From assembly GCA_013694645.1 (NCBI GenBank), contig JACDBZ010000028.1, forward strand, positions 1-12,632: 12,632 bases of DNA, written 5' to 3'. This DNA is from Chloroflexota bacterium (GTDB lineage: Bacteria > Chloroflexota > Limnocylindria > QHBO01). A model generated the notes under the pieces. That model was not told where the DNA came from. It made no database searches and saw nothing but the letters and a program-made list of their open reading frames with translations. The translations under genes and the position numbers were made by a program. Numbering within the stretch: the stretch's first letter is position 1; every line of letters starts with the position of its first letter. Positions 6,329 through 12,632 of the stretch are shown here, piece after piece.

Positions 6329-6378
6329 GGTGGATAACTGGCCCGATCTGGTGGATATCTCGGGGCCATTGTGGACAA
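6329..6378 (-). promoter_or_regulatory. Three same-orientation DnaA-box-like sites spaced 21 and 20 bp
   Basis: GGTGGATAA (6329), GGTGGATAT (6350) and TGTGGACAA (6370) all read as TTATCCACA-type boxes on the minus strand. They repeat every two helical turns, so bound DnaA would lie on one face of the helix. Mismatch counts are 1, 2 and 1. Confidence 0.65.
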
Positions 6379-6533
6379 TCGGCACCGTTGCGCACTCGGC
6401 CCGGTACCCTGCATCCACAGCCATGCCGATCTCGTCCGCCTTTCATGAGTGGCCGGCCCATGGATATCGACCACCGATCGACCTGTTATCCGCACACCAG
6501 GGCCACGCTCGATTGAAGCAGCGGGGAATGCGT

Positions 6534-6551
6534 TCATCCACATCATCCACA
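6534..6551 (+). promoter_or_regulatory. Tandem abutting DnaA-box-like pair
   Basis: Two exact copies of TCATCCACA follow one another without a gap (6534-6542 and 6543-6551), each one mismatch from TTATCCACA. A short GC-rich spacer and CTACTG (6555-6560) follow. That order recalls the box, GC spacer and DnaA-trio order of the Bacillus subtilis unwinding system, although only two trio-like triplets are seen. Confidence 0.65.
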
Positions 6552-6572
6552 CGCCTACTGGAGACGGCGACG

Positions 6573-6625
6573 AGTAGGTAATCTATCTCCTGAACCGATA
6601 GGACGAACCAGTAAATCGTGGATAA
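6573..6625. other. Possible DNA unwinding element
   Basis: 31 of 53 bases are A or T, the most AT-rich stretch of comparable length in the origin gap. It lies between the tandem DnaA boxes and dnaN and ends in a reverse box at 6617-6625. AGTAGG (6573-6578) also forms a 6-bp inverted repeat with CCTACT (6554-6559). Assignment is by position and composition only. Confidence 0.4.
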
Positions 6626-6660
6626 CGGCTGAAGCCACGACCCAAGCAGATGAGGACGGC

Positions 6661-7791
6661 ATGAACATCTCGGTGATGCAGGAGAACCTGGCTCGCGGGC
6701 TGAGCACCGTTAGCCGCGCGGTGAGCCCGCGCGCCACCCTGCCCGTTCTCGCCAATGTCCTGCTCAGGACGGAGAATGCCGGGCTGAAGCTGACCACCAC
6801 GAACCTCGAGATCGGCATCAACTGCTGGGTCCCCGGCAAGGTGAGCGAGGAAGGCGAGATCACCGTCCCGGCGAAGCTCCTGACCGATCTCGTGGCGTCG
6901 CTTCCGAACCAGCGAATCGACCTGGTCCTCTCGCCGAAGGACCGGACCCTGAAGCTCACGAGCGGGAACAACCGATCGAGCATCAAGGGGATCGAGGCCG
7001 ATGAATTCCCGGTGGTGGCCGCCATCGGAGACTCGCCGGTCACCAGCGTGGACGCCAGGGTCTTGCGAGAGGCACTCGGCCAGGTCGTGTTTGCCACCGC
7101 CTCGGACGAGAGCCGTCCCATCCTGACGGGCGTCCTGACGAAGCTGATCGGCGACCGGATGACGCTGGCCGCAGCCGATAACTACCGGATCGCCGTTCGC
7201 ACCGTGACGCTCGAAAAGGCCGTGAGCCCCGAGATCACGATCGTGGTGCCGGGTCGTTCGTATGCCGAGCTGATGCGCATCCTGCCGGATACCGAGACAC
7301 CGATCGAGATCACGGTCACGCCCAACAAGAGCCAGGTGCTCTTTCATGTCGAGGGGATCGACCTCGTGAGTCGGTTGATCGAGGGCCAGTTTCCAAATTA
7401 CGAGCCGGTCATCCCGGCATCGCACAGCTCGCGGGCGGTCATCGATCGAGAGGCTTTCCTGGCCGGCACGCGTCGCGCGAGCATCTTCGCCCGCGACAGT
7501 GCGAATATCGTGAAGATCGAGATCGGTGGGGACGAGGCCAATGGATCCGGCGTCGCGATCACCGCGCACGCCGCCGACGTCGGCGACAACGCCGATACGG
7601 TCGATGCCGCCATCGAGGGATCACCGACGGCGATCGCGTTCAACGCGCGCTACCTGATCGACGTGCTGAGCAACCTCGGCGCCGAGGAAGCGGCACTCGA
7701 GCTCTCCGGGCCACTCGCCCCCGGCGTCATCCGGGGTATCGGCAAGGACGACTACGTTCACGTCATCATGCCGGTCCGGACCGCGTCGTAA
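6661..7791 (+). CDS. dnaN: DNA polymerase III sliding clamp (beta subunit)
   Basis: The clamp is a ring-shaped homodimer that tethers DNA polymerase III to DNA and serves as a docking platform for repair and replication factors. The 376 residues have the usual length and three-domain layout. Conserved stretches are ATLPVLANVLL near residue 25, DESRPILTGVLTKL near 150, ADNYRIAVR in domain 2, LIEGQFPNYEPVIP before domain 3, and the C-terminal YVHVIMPVRTAS that forms part of the hydrophobic protein-binding cleft. The ATG is preceded by GAGGA at 6652-6656, four bases away, which is rather close. It follows the candidate oriC and precedes recF by nine bases, so the two are very likely one transcript. 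Confidence 0.98.
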   Translation: MNISVMQENLARGLSTVSRAVSPRATLPVLANVLLRTENAGLKLTTTNLEIGINCWVPGKVSEEGEITVPAKLLTDLVASLPNQRIDLVLSPKDRTLKLTSGNNRSSIKGIEADEFPVVAAIGDSPVTSVDARVLREALGQVVFATASDESRPILTGVLTKLIGDRMTLAAADNYRIAVRTVTLEKAVSPEITIVVPGRSYAELMRILPDTETPIEITVTPNKSQVLFHVEGIDLVSRLIEGQFPNYEPVIPASHSSRAVIDREAFLAGTRRASIFARDSANIVKIEIGGDEANGSGVAITAHAADVGDNADTVDAAIEGSPTAIAFNARYLIDVLSNLGAEEAALELSGPLAPGVIRGIGKDDYVHVIMPVRTAS

Positions 7792-7800
7792 GGTCGCACC

Positions 7801-9009
7801 ATGGCCCTGCGCGCGGTGCCGCGTGCCGTTGATGCCACGATGGAGCTGACCCGGCTGACGCTGACCGACTTCCGCAGTTACGCACGAGCGGAGTTGACTC
7901 CGCACCCCGGCCTCACGGTGATTGCGGGTCCGAATGGTACCGGCAAGACCAACCTGCTCGAGGCCATCCACGCCACGATCGTCGGCCGTTCCCATCGCGC
8001 CGGGGTGGACGCCGACCTCGTGCGTCACGGGAGACCCTTTGCCCGCATTCAGCTGGAGCTGGCGGGCGGCACCGAGAGCGGCGGGTCGGCGATCGAGCTT
8101 GTCCTGCCGGGCGTGGAGCCGACGCCCGGCATTCGCAAGCGCCTCATGGTCAACGGCGTCCCGCGCCGGACCTCGGCCCTCACGGAGATTGCGCGCGCCG
8201 TCCTCTTCCGCCCGGAAGAGATGCTCCTGCTGGTCGGGGCGCCGTCGGAGCGGCGTCGCTTCCTTGACGGCATCGTGGCGCAGCGCGATCGGCGCGCGGC
8301 CCGCGACCTGATTGATGTGGCGCGGGTGGTCACCCAGCGCAACGCCCTGCTCCGTGCGATCCGTGCCGATGAGGCATCGATCGACACCCTCGGCTTCTGG
8401 GATGAGCAGCTGGCGCAGCTCGGGGCCAGGGTCATGCGGGCCCGGCTCGAGGTGATGGGCGAGCTGGTGACGCGCATCGGTCCGCTGCACGATGCCGTGG
8501 CCACCGATCGGGAACGCGGGGCATCCGTCGAGTTGATCTATCAGGATGCGCTCAAAGAGGCATGGCCCCAGCGGGATGCGGCCGGGCGTCGATCACCGAC
8601 CGATGCCGAGCTGGCCGACGCGTATCGGCGCCGAATCGCCGACGTTCGCCAGAAGGAGGCATGGAACGGTGTCAGCCTGGTCGGGCCACAGCGTGATGAC
8701 CTGCGCGCCGCGCTGGGCGGGCGGGATGTCGCCGGTCATGCCAGCCGCGGACAGCAGCGCACGATCATCCTGGCCATGAAGCTGGCCGAGACGGATCTCC
8801 TGGGCGCGGATGGACCCCGACCGATCGTCCTCCTGGACGATGTCTTCAGCGAGCTTGATCCGGACCGCGCGGGTCGGCTCTCCGCCCTGCTCGCCGACCG
8901 CGGGCAGGTGGTCGTGACGACCGCCGACCCCGGAACGCTCGAGAGCGCGCGTCGACGCCGGGCAGCAGTCTGGCACATCGATCGTGGCCGCCTGGTCCAG
9001 GAACCATGA
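7801..9009 (+). CDS. recF: DNA replication and repair protein RecF
   Basis: RecF is an SMC-like ATPase that, with RecO and RecR, loads RecA at single-strand gaps. In the 402-residue reading, Walker A is GPNGTGKT (43-50). The conserved LFRPEEMLLLVGAPSERRRF (135-154) follows, then GPQRDDL (295-301), the ABC signature SRGQQRT (315-321) and Walker B IVLLDDVFSELD (342-353). The ATG at 7801 has AAGG seven bases upstream, overlapping the dnaN stop. However, homologues usually begin near MELTRLTLTDFRSY, which would be the ATG at 7840 (389 residues), and no ribosome binding site precedes that codon. The start is therefore uncertain by 13 residues. The stop overlaps the next start in ATGA. Confidence 0.96.
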   Translation: MALRAVPRAVDATMELTRLTLTDFRSYARAELTPHPGLTVIAGPNGTGKTNLLEAIHATIVGRSHRAGVDADLVRHGRPFARIQLELAGGTESGGSAIELVLPGVEPTPGIRKRLMVNGVPRRTSALTEIARAVLFRPEEMLLLVGAPSERRRFLDGIVAQRDRRAARDLIDVARVVTQRNALLRAIRADEASIDTLGFWDEQLAQLGARVMRARLEVMGELVTRIGPLHDAVATDRERGASVELIYQDALKEAWPQRDAAGRRSPTDAELADAYRRRIADVRQKEAWNGVSLVGPQRDDLRAALGGRDVAGHASRGQQRTIILAMKLAETDLLGADGPRPIVLLDDVFSELDPDRAGRLSALLADRGQVVVTTADPGTLESARRRRAAVWHIDRGRLVQEP

Positions 9010-9356
9010 GCGGCCGCGAGGAGGCCGGCGCGGCGGTGCAGCGAGCGCTCATGGCGTGCATGGGCCCCGCCGCCGCCGGGCAGCTTGCCCTGGCGCAGGT
9101 GCGGCTCGCCTGGGCCGAGGTCGTGGCCGAGGCACGCCTGGAGCGCGGTCCTCTCACCAGCCGGGTCCGACGGGTGACCGGAGGCACGGCGCACGTCGAG
9201 GCCTCGGACCCGATGCTCGCACAGGAGCTGAAGTTGCGTGGTGATGCACTGACCTGGGCCGTGAACCAGCGCATGCGGGGTCGTCCGGGGGCGACCATCG
9301 TGCTCATCGGCATGGCCGTATCGGTGGGTCGGGCTGGAGCGGAGCGGGCCCTATAA
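9006..9356 (+). CDS. dciA: DUF721 / DciA-like protein (helicase operator or loader family)
   Basis: DciA is the widespread factor thought to load the replicative helicase DnaB in bacteria without DnaC or DnaI. The 116-residue product contains a compact DUF721-type core at about 30-103: VRLAWAEVVAEARLE, then TSRVRRVTGGTAHVEASDPM and LAQELKLRGDALTWAVNQRM, the last resembling the family's AQELR..LL..LN pattern. The N-terminus is a short Ala-rich helix and there is no long disordered tail. ATG 9006 overlaps the recF stop as ATGA, implying coupled translation. A position directly after recF is typical of high-GC Gram-positive-like genomes. Family identity is likely from the pattern; the loader role is from family knowledge. 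Confidence 0.8.
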   Translation: MSGREEAGAAVQRALMACMGPAAAGQLALAQVRLAWAEVVAEARLERGPLTSRVRRVTGGTAHVEASDPMLAQELKLRGDALTWAVNQRMRGRPGATIVLIGMAVSVGRAGAERAL

Positions 9357-9357
9357 T
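9352..9357 (+). promoter_or_regulatory. Perfect -10 box overlapping the dciA stop codon
   Basis: TATAAT (9352-9357) matches the consensus exactly and contains the dciA stop TAA (9354-9356). Transcription would start near 9364, about 32 nt before the next gene. No good -35 hexamer lies 16-18 bases upstream. It could give the downstream gene its own promoter. Confidence 0.5.
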
Positions 9358-9395
9358 CGGCCGCAAGCAATCACTCACGAGCACCAACGGCCGCC

Positions 9396-11621
9396 ATGAG
9401 CAACCGTTTCGCAACCAGGATCGGACTGCCGTCTGCGGAAGAGCGCCCGACCGACGCGTTTGATCTCATGGCGTTTCATGAGCCGGCGATCGGGTCGCTG
9501 GCGCGCACGAAGGGCAGCCTCTTCCTCCTGGCGCAGTTGACCGGCGGCACCACGTCGTTGGCCAGGGCCGCGCGCGAGGCGCTTGACGTCATTCAGCGTG
9601 ACTACTACTACGACCTCTCGGCCGGCGTCACCGTGTCTCTGGCTCGAGCGCTTGCCGGCGCGAACCGGCGGCTCTATCACGGGCGCCGTCGCCTCGGGAT
9701 CCCTCGTCGGTCAGGCGTGAGCATCGTCGCCGTCGTGATCCGCGCCCGGGAGGCGCACGCCGTGAAGCTCGGGCCGGCGAGCGCGGTCATCGTCCGCGAT
9801 GGACGCATGTACGAGATCCCGCCTCCTCCGGCCGTCGCAGAGGAGGACCCGCGGATCCGTCGGCGCCGCGTGGCCGCGACCCTTGGCGAAGCGCTCGAGG
9901 TCGAGCCGTACACGTGGCAGGGCGCCCTGGCCGCCGATGACCGCATCGCCCTTGTCAGTCGACACTTCGCCCATACCATTGGCGTGGACGATCTGAAGCG
10001 AACCCTTGCCACGATGCGTCCCGGTCAGGCGGTCGAGCACCTTCAGCACCTCTTCGCCATCCGCGGCGGCTCGGGGTCGGATGGCCTCCTGGTGATCGAG
10101 GTGACCGGTCTCTCAGCGACGGCCACCACCCAGCACCTCGAGCCAGTACGCCCGGCCGAACCGTTCGCCGGCCTCCCGGATCAGAGTCCGGTGCCGCTCG
10201 CGGATGCCATCGGTCGCGGATTGCATCGCGCCGGGGACGCCGCCGAGAGCGCGAGATCGGCGTTCGGCCGTGGCGTACTGACGGTCCTCACCTGGGTCCT
10301 CGCCTTCGTGCCACGCCGGCGGCCCGAGTATCCGCGCACCATCCCCCGCACAGCCGAACGCGAGCAGGGGCGCCGGCGTCGGGTCGGCCTGGCCGGCATG
10401 GTCGTGGTGGCCGGCATCCTCGCACTGGGATCGACGGTGGCCGGGCTTCCGGCACCTCGTCCGACCGACGCCATCCCCCGCGCAAGCATCGCTCGGGACG
10501 CGATCGCCGAAGCGGTAGACCTGGTCGAGATTGTCGAGGATCGGGTCGACGGTGCCGACCTCGTCGACCGCGACCCGGCCCGCGCGGTCGAGCTCCTGGC
10601 CGACGCCCACGTGGCGGTGGCGCGCGCATCGAGCGTCGGCGTGGATGACGGACAGCTCGCGCCACTTCGACGCCGGATCGATCGCGGCCTCGACGCGCTG
10701 TACCAGGTGGCGCGCGTCGAGGCGGTGGATCGCGTGGTGGACGTCGAGGCCAGTCTCGATGACGTCGACCTGGTCGACATGGTGGCCGGCAGCGACGGAT
10801 CGCTGTGGATCCTCGACGCCGGACGCGGTCGCATCCTGCGCACGGATCCTGCCGATAGCAGCGTCACCGTGATCTATCGGGCCGGCCTGGCGCTCGAAAG
10901 TGGTGAGATACCGGGCGACCCGTGGCTGATCGCGACGGCTGCCACGGACGTGGTGGTCATCGATCGCCAGCGGACGGCATGGCGCATCGACCTGACCGAG
11001 AGGATCCCGCGCAGGATGCCCCTCGCGGGTGCTGCCGAGATCAGCTCGGCGACGACCCTGATCGGCGCGCTCCAGCACCGGCCGCCGCTCGAGATCTTCA
11101 CCCTGTACCTGGTGGACGGCGCCACCGGCGAGATCGACAGATGGGCGCCGCGGGCCGTGATTCCGGTCACGTATCCGGATCCGGCAGAGCCGTTCCTGCT
11201 CGAAGAGCCGGACCTTGACCCGCGTGAGGCGCGAGACCTGCGCGTGGACGTCAATGCCTGGCTGCTTCATGCCGATACGGTCACGCGCGTCGACTTCGGC
11301 TCACCGCGCGACCAGGCCGACTATTCGCTGGATCTTCCGCCTGATGGAGACGTGCGGCCGGACCTCGATTACCGGCTTCTCGACGGCGCAACGGTCGGCG
11401 ACCGCGACCTTCTGTATGTCTACGACGCGGCCAACGCTCGGATCATCGCGTTCCAGCGTGCTGACGGCGCCTTCGTTGGTCAGTGGATGGCCCCCGCCGA
11501 CGGGCCGGCGGCTGGGGCGCTGGACGACGTCCGTGGCCTCGCAGTCACCTCGGTCAGCGACGGCCCGGCCGCCGCCTATCTCCTCACCGCCGGTGGTGTC
11601 GTTCGGCTCGTGCTCGAGTAG
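9396..11621 (+). CDS. Membrane-anchored protein with degenerate PP2C-like domain and C-terminal NHL/beta-propeller-like region
   Basis: The product has 741 residues. Residues 20-238 follow the order of PPM/PP2C phosphatase motifs, but metal-binding aspartates look replaced. KGSLFLLAQLTGG (39-51) stands where DGMGG is usual; LGPASAVIVRDGRMYEI (125-141) has Pro for the Asp of GDSR; LVSRHF (186-191) stands for SDGL; SDG (228-230) keeps an Asp at the last site. Activity is therefore doubtful. A linker leads to a basic stretch (EREQGRRRR) and one membrane helix (about 330-351). The predicted outside part has a helical stalk (about 365-450) and propeller-like repeats: MVAGSDGSLWILDAGRGRIL (462-481) and LLYVYDAANARIIAFQRADG (672-691). 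The ATG at 9396 has no clear ribosome binding site. It may sense an external signal and pass it to an inner pseudophosphatase domain; this is inference. It sits downstream of dciA, where gyrB is common. Confidence 0.82.
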   Translation: MSNRFATRIGLPSAEERPTDAFDLMAFHEPAIGSLARTKGSLFLLAQLTGGTTSLARAAREALDVIQRDYYYDLSAGVTVSLARALAGANRRLYHGRRRLGIPRRSGVSIVAVVIRAREAHAVKLGPASAVIVRDGRMYEIPPPPAVAEEDPRIRRRRVAATLGEALEVEPYTWQGALAADDRIALVSRHFAHTIGVDDLKRTLATMRPGQAVEHLQHLFAIRGGSGSDGLLVIEVTGLSATATTQHLEPVRPAEPFAGLPDQSPVPLADAIGRGLHRAGDAAESARSAFGRGVLTVLTWVLAFVPRRRPEYPRTIPRTAEREQGRRRRVGLAGMVVVAGILALGSTVAGLPAPRPTDAIPRASIARDAIAEAVDLVEIVEDRVDGADLVDRDPARAVELLADAHVAVARASSVGVDDGQLAPLRRRIDRGLDALYQVARVEAVDRVVDVEASLDDVDLVDMVAGSDGSLWILDAGRGRILRTDPADSSVTVIYRAGLALESGEIPGDPWLIATAATDVVVIDRQRTAWRIDLTERIPRRMPLAGAAEISSATTLIGALQHRPPLEIFTLYLVDGATGEIDRWAPRAVIPVTYPDPAEPFLLEEPDLDPREARDLRVDVNAWLLHADTVTRVDFGSPRDQADYSLDLPPDGDVRPDLDYRLLDGATVGDRDLLYVYDAANARIIAFQRADGAFVGQWMAPADGPAAGALDDVRGLAVTSVSDGPAAAYLLTAGGVVRLVLE

Positions 11622-11628
11622 CCGACGC

Positions 11629-11634
11629 TAGAAT
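11629..11634 (+). promoter_or_regulatory. -10 box for a probable leaderless transcript
   Basis: TAGAAT (11629-11634) is followed by six bases and then the ATG at 11641, exactly where transcription is expected to begin. There is no Shine-Dalgarno sequence in the 20 bases before the ATG. No convincing -35 is seen at 17 bases. Confidence 0.5.
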
Positions 11635-11640
11635 CGGTCC

Positions 11641-12189
11641 ATGGCGGAAGAGCCGTTTGGCCGGGTCCGGCTCATCGAGATGGTGGTCGAGAGCGTGCGC
11701 GTGCACATGCTCTCGAGCCAGCACGTGGTGATCCTCAAGCAGTCCGAGCGAGATCGATACCTGCCGATCTGGATCGGTCCCTCCGAGGCCAATGCCATTG
11801 CCATGCGGCTCCAGGGTCTCTCCGCCGAGCGGCCACTCACGCATGACCTCCTTGTCAGCATGCTCGCCACGCTCGGCGCGGGTATCAGTCGCGTCGTCGT
11901 GACCCACGTGACCGATGGCACCTTCCACGCCCGCCTGTACATCGAGAACGCCAGCGGCGACGAGAGCGAGATCGACTCACGCACCTCCGATGCCATCGCG
12001 GTCGCGGTGCGGACCGCCTCCCCCATCTACGTGGACGAACGCGTCCTCGACGAGGCGGGCGTCGAACCCGACAGCACGGAAGAGGGCACGGCCGAGGAGG
12101 AGGAACGGCTCGCGGTCTTCCGCGAGTTCGTCAACTCGCTCGACGTGGACATCTCGGGCGAAAAAGGCCCGCCCGCAGACGAATCGTAG
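11641..12189 (+). CDS. Bifunctional nuclease (BFN, DUF151) family protein
   Basis: DUF151 proteins are small, widespread in bacteria and plants; some plant members cut both DNA and RNA, while the bacterial role is poorly known. The 182-residue product has the core at about 20-142: YLPIWIGPSEANAIAMRLQG (40-59), RPLTHDLL (64-71), DGTFHARLYI (92-101), then EIDSRTSDAIAVAVRTASPI (110-129) and VLDEAG. An acidic tail (EEGTAEEEERLAVFREFVNSLDVD, shown in part) resembles the C-terminal extension seen in many high-GC members. The start ATG sits at the expected transcription start of a TAGAAT -10 box, so translation may be leaderless. It follows the propeller protein by 19 bases on the same strand. Confidence 0.92.
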   Translation: MAEEPFGRVRLIEMVVESVRVHMLSSQHVVILKQSERDRYLPIWIGPSEANAIAMRLQGLSAERPLTHDLLVSMLATLGAGISRVVVTHVTDGTFHARLYIENASGDESEIDSRTSDAIAVAVRTASPIYVDERVLDEAGVEPDSTEEGTAEEEERLAVFREFVNSLDVDISGEKGPPADES

Positions 12190-12199
12190 GCACTGCCGT

Positions 12200-12229
12200 C
12201 CGTAGCGTGTACACGTATATACCCTACGG
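12200..12229. repeat. Inverted repeat with nested palindrome between convergent genes
   Basis: CCGTAG (12200-12205) pairs with CTACGG (12224-12229). The 18-base interior contains the perfect palindrome CGTGTACACG (12206-12215) and an AT-rich GTATATAC. It occupies the 48-base gap between two convergent stops, so it may act as a shared terminator, but there is no T run. A binding site is the alternative. Confidence 0.45.
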
Positions 12230-12237
12230 CCAAAGCG

Positions 12238-12632
12238 TCAAGATTGCGGCGCTCGACAGCTAGCGGCGCGGAGGCCGAGCACCTCGCGCCGTCGGGTCCA
12301 GAGCGCCAGTCGCAGCTTTCCGATGTCGCGGAACGTGCGCAGGATCTTGCGGAAGCTTGCGCCGGTGTTGGTGCCTGCCGCCCGCGGATAGTGGTTCACG
12401 CCGACCTGCGCCATCCGCTCGCCGCGCGCTCGCAGCTTGATGAGCAGCTCGGCCGACAGGAACGGCGAGTCGGTGTCGAGCGGCAGGCCATCGAAGACCT
12501 CGCGTCGGAAGAGCTTCATGGCGCAGTCGATGTCTCGAACTCGAAGGCCGAACAGCACAGATACGATGGCGTTGTAGCTCTTGGCGATGAAGATCCGATG
12601 CGGCGGGTCGCGGCGCTTGATGCGGTAGCCGA
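12238..12632 (-). CDS. Family 2 glycosyltransferase, C-terminal part (truncated by window edge)
   Basis: The frame stays open from the right edge, so the true start lies outside; 130 C-terminal residues are visible. They read GYRIKRRDPPHR, then SYNAIVSVLFGLRVRDIDCA and MKLFRREVFDG, the typical C-terminal half of GT-A fold transferases of the dolichyl/undecaprenyl-phosphate mannose or glucose synthase type (R.D, DIDCA..LFRR). Next come FLSAELLIKLRARGERMAQVGVNHYPR and a basic tail. No membrane helix follows in the visible part, so the protein may lack the C-terminal membrane domain of ArnC-like members. A GTG at 12558 is not the start, because homologous sequence continues upstream of it. It converges on the DUF151 gene. 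The sugar and acceptor cannot be told. Confidence 0.85.
   Translation of the reverse strand, partial: GYRIKRRDPPHRIFIAKSYNAIVSVLFGLRVRDIDCAMKLFRREVFDGLPLDTDSPFLSAELLIKLRARGERMAQVGVNHYPRAAGTNTGASFRKILRTFRDIGKLRLALWTRRREVLGLRAASCRAPQS

Larger units (their letters stand above)
6275..6660. other. oriC: Candidate replication origin (oriC), dnaA-dnaN intergenic region
   Basis: This 386-base gap between dnaA and dnaN contains eight 9-mers with one or two mismatches to the DnaA box TTATCCACA. Forward boxes: GCATCCACA 6411-6419, TTATCCGCA 6486-6494, TCATCCACA 6534-6542 and 6543-6551. Reverse boxes: GGTGGATAA 6329-6337, GGTGGATAT 6350-6358, TGTGGACAA 6370-6378, CGTGGATAA 6617-6625. The right end, about 6573-6625, is 58% A+T, clearly above the neighbouring DNA, and could be the unwinding element. 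No convincing protein is encoded; short frames crossing it lack family features. An origin between dnaA and dnaN is the commonest bacterial position. Confidence 0.85.

Noticed and set aside
6459..6467. CATGGATAT as a further DnaA box
   Set aside because: Three mismatches from the consensus, expected by chance in a region of this size.
10113..11270. 385-residue minus-strand open frame opposite the propeller gene
   Set aside because: It is a shadow frame rich in Arg, His and Asp with no family motif, while the plus-strand product has clear domain structure.

Overview
This is a high-GC bacterial chromosome segment that spans the replication origin region. The layout is the classical divergent pair rpmH-rnpA-yidD-yidC-khpB(jag) to the left and dnaA-[oriC]-dnaN-recF-dciA to the right. 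The DnaA N-terminus (reading LGELQVSLSPANFETWLKDT), the high GC content and the dciA (DUF721) gene straight after recF suggest a Chloroflexota-type bacterium, perhaps of the Limnocylindria/Ellin6529 kind. That placement is my inference from family resemblance; Actinomycetota-like lineages share parts of the layout.

Left part (1-1470): a complete tmRNA gene (19-382) with an encoded CCA end and the tag GNDSYALAA, then a strong hairpin terminator and an uncharacterised four-helix membrane protein (512-1015). This protein gene converges on a small acidic protein gene (1016-1444, minus) so tightly that the two stop codons abut in TGATCA.

Minus-strand operon (1016-4398, read from right to left): ribosomal protein bL34, the RNase P protein, YidD, the YidC insertase, the KhpB/Jag RNA-binding protein and the unknown 142-residue protein. 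Several genes are coupled by ATGA overlaps. A near-consensus promoter (TTGACC, 17 bp, TAGAAT) lies at 4514-4542, and a perfect hairpin sits in the leader. These genes link ribosome and RNase P production to membrane protein insertion.

Origin and replication block (4399-9356): the 532-bp rpmH-dnaA gap holds the divergent rpmH and dnaA promoters and a long-spaced inverted repeat, but no recognisable DnaA box. The 386-bp dnaA-dnaN gap holds about eight DnaA-box-like 9-mers, including a phased triplet and an abutting tandem pair followed by an AT-richer stretch. It is the best oriC candidate. dnaN, recF and dciA follow with very tight spacing.

Right part (9357-12632): where gyrB often follows, there is instead a 741-residue protein. 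It has a PP2C-like N-terminus that appears to have lost most metal ligands, one membrane helix and a C-terminal NHL/beta-propeller-like part. A bifunctional nuclease (DUF151) family gene follows; its start codon lies exactly where a -10 box would place the transcription start. The window ends in a convergent, truncated family 2 glycosyltransferase. The PP2C-like/propeller protein is the least explained item here. I see no CRISPR array, insertion sequence, prophage gene or tRNA.
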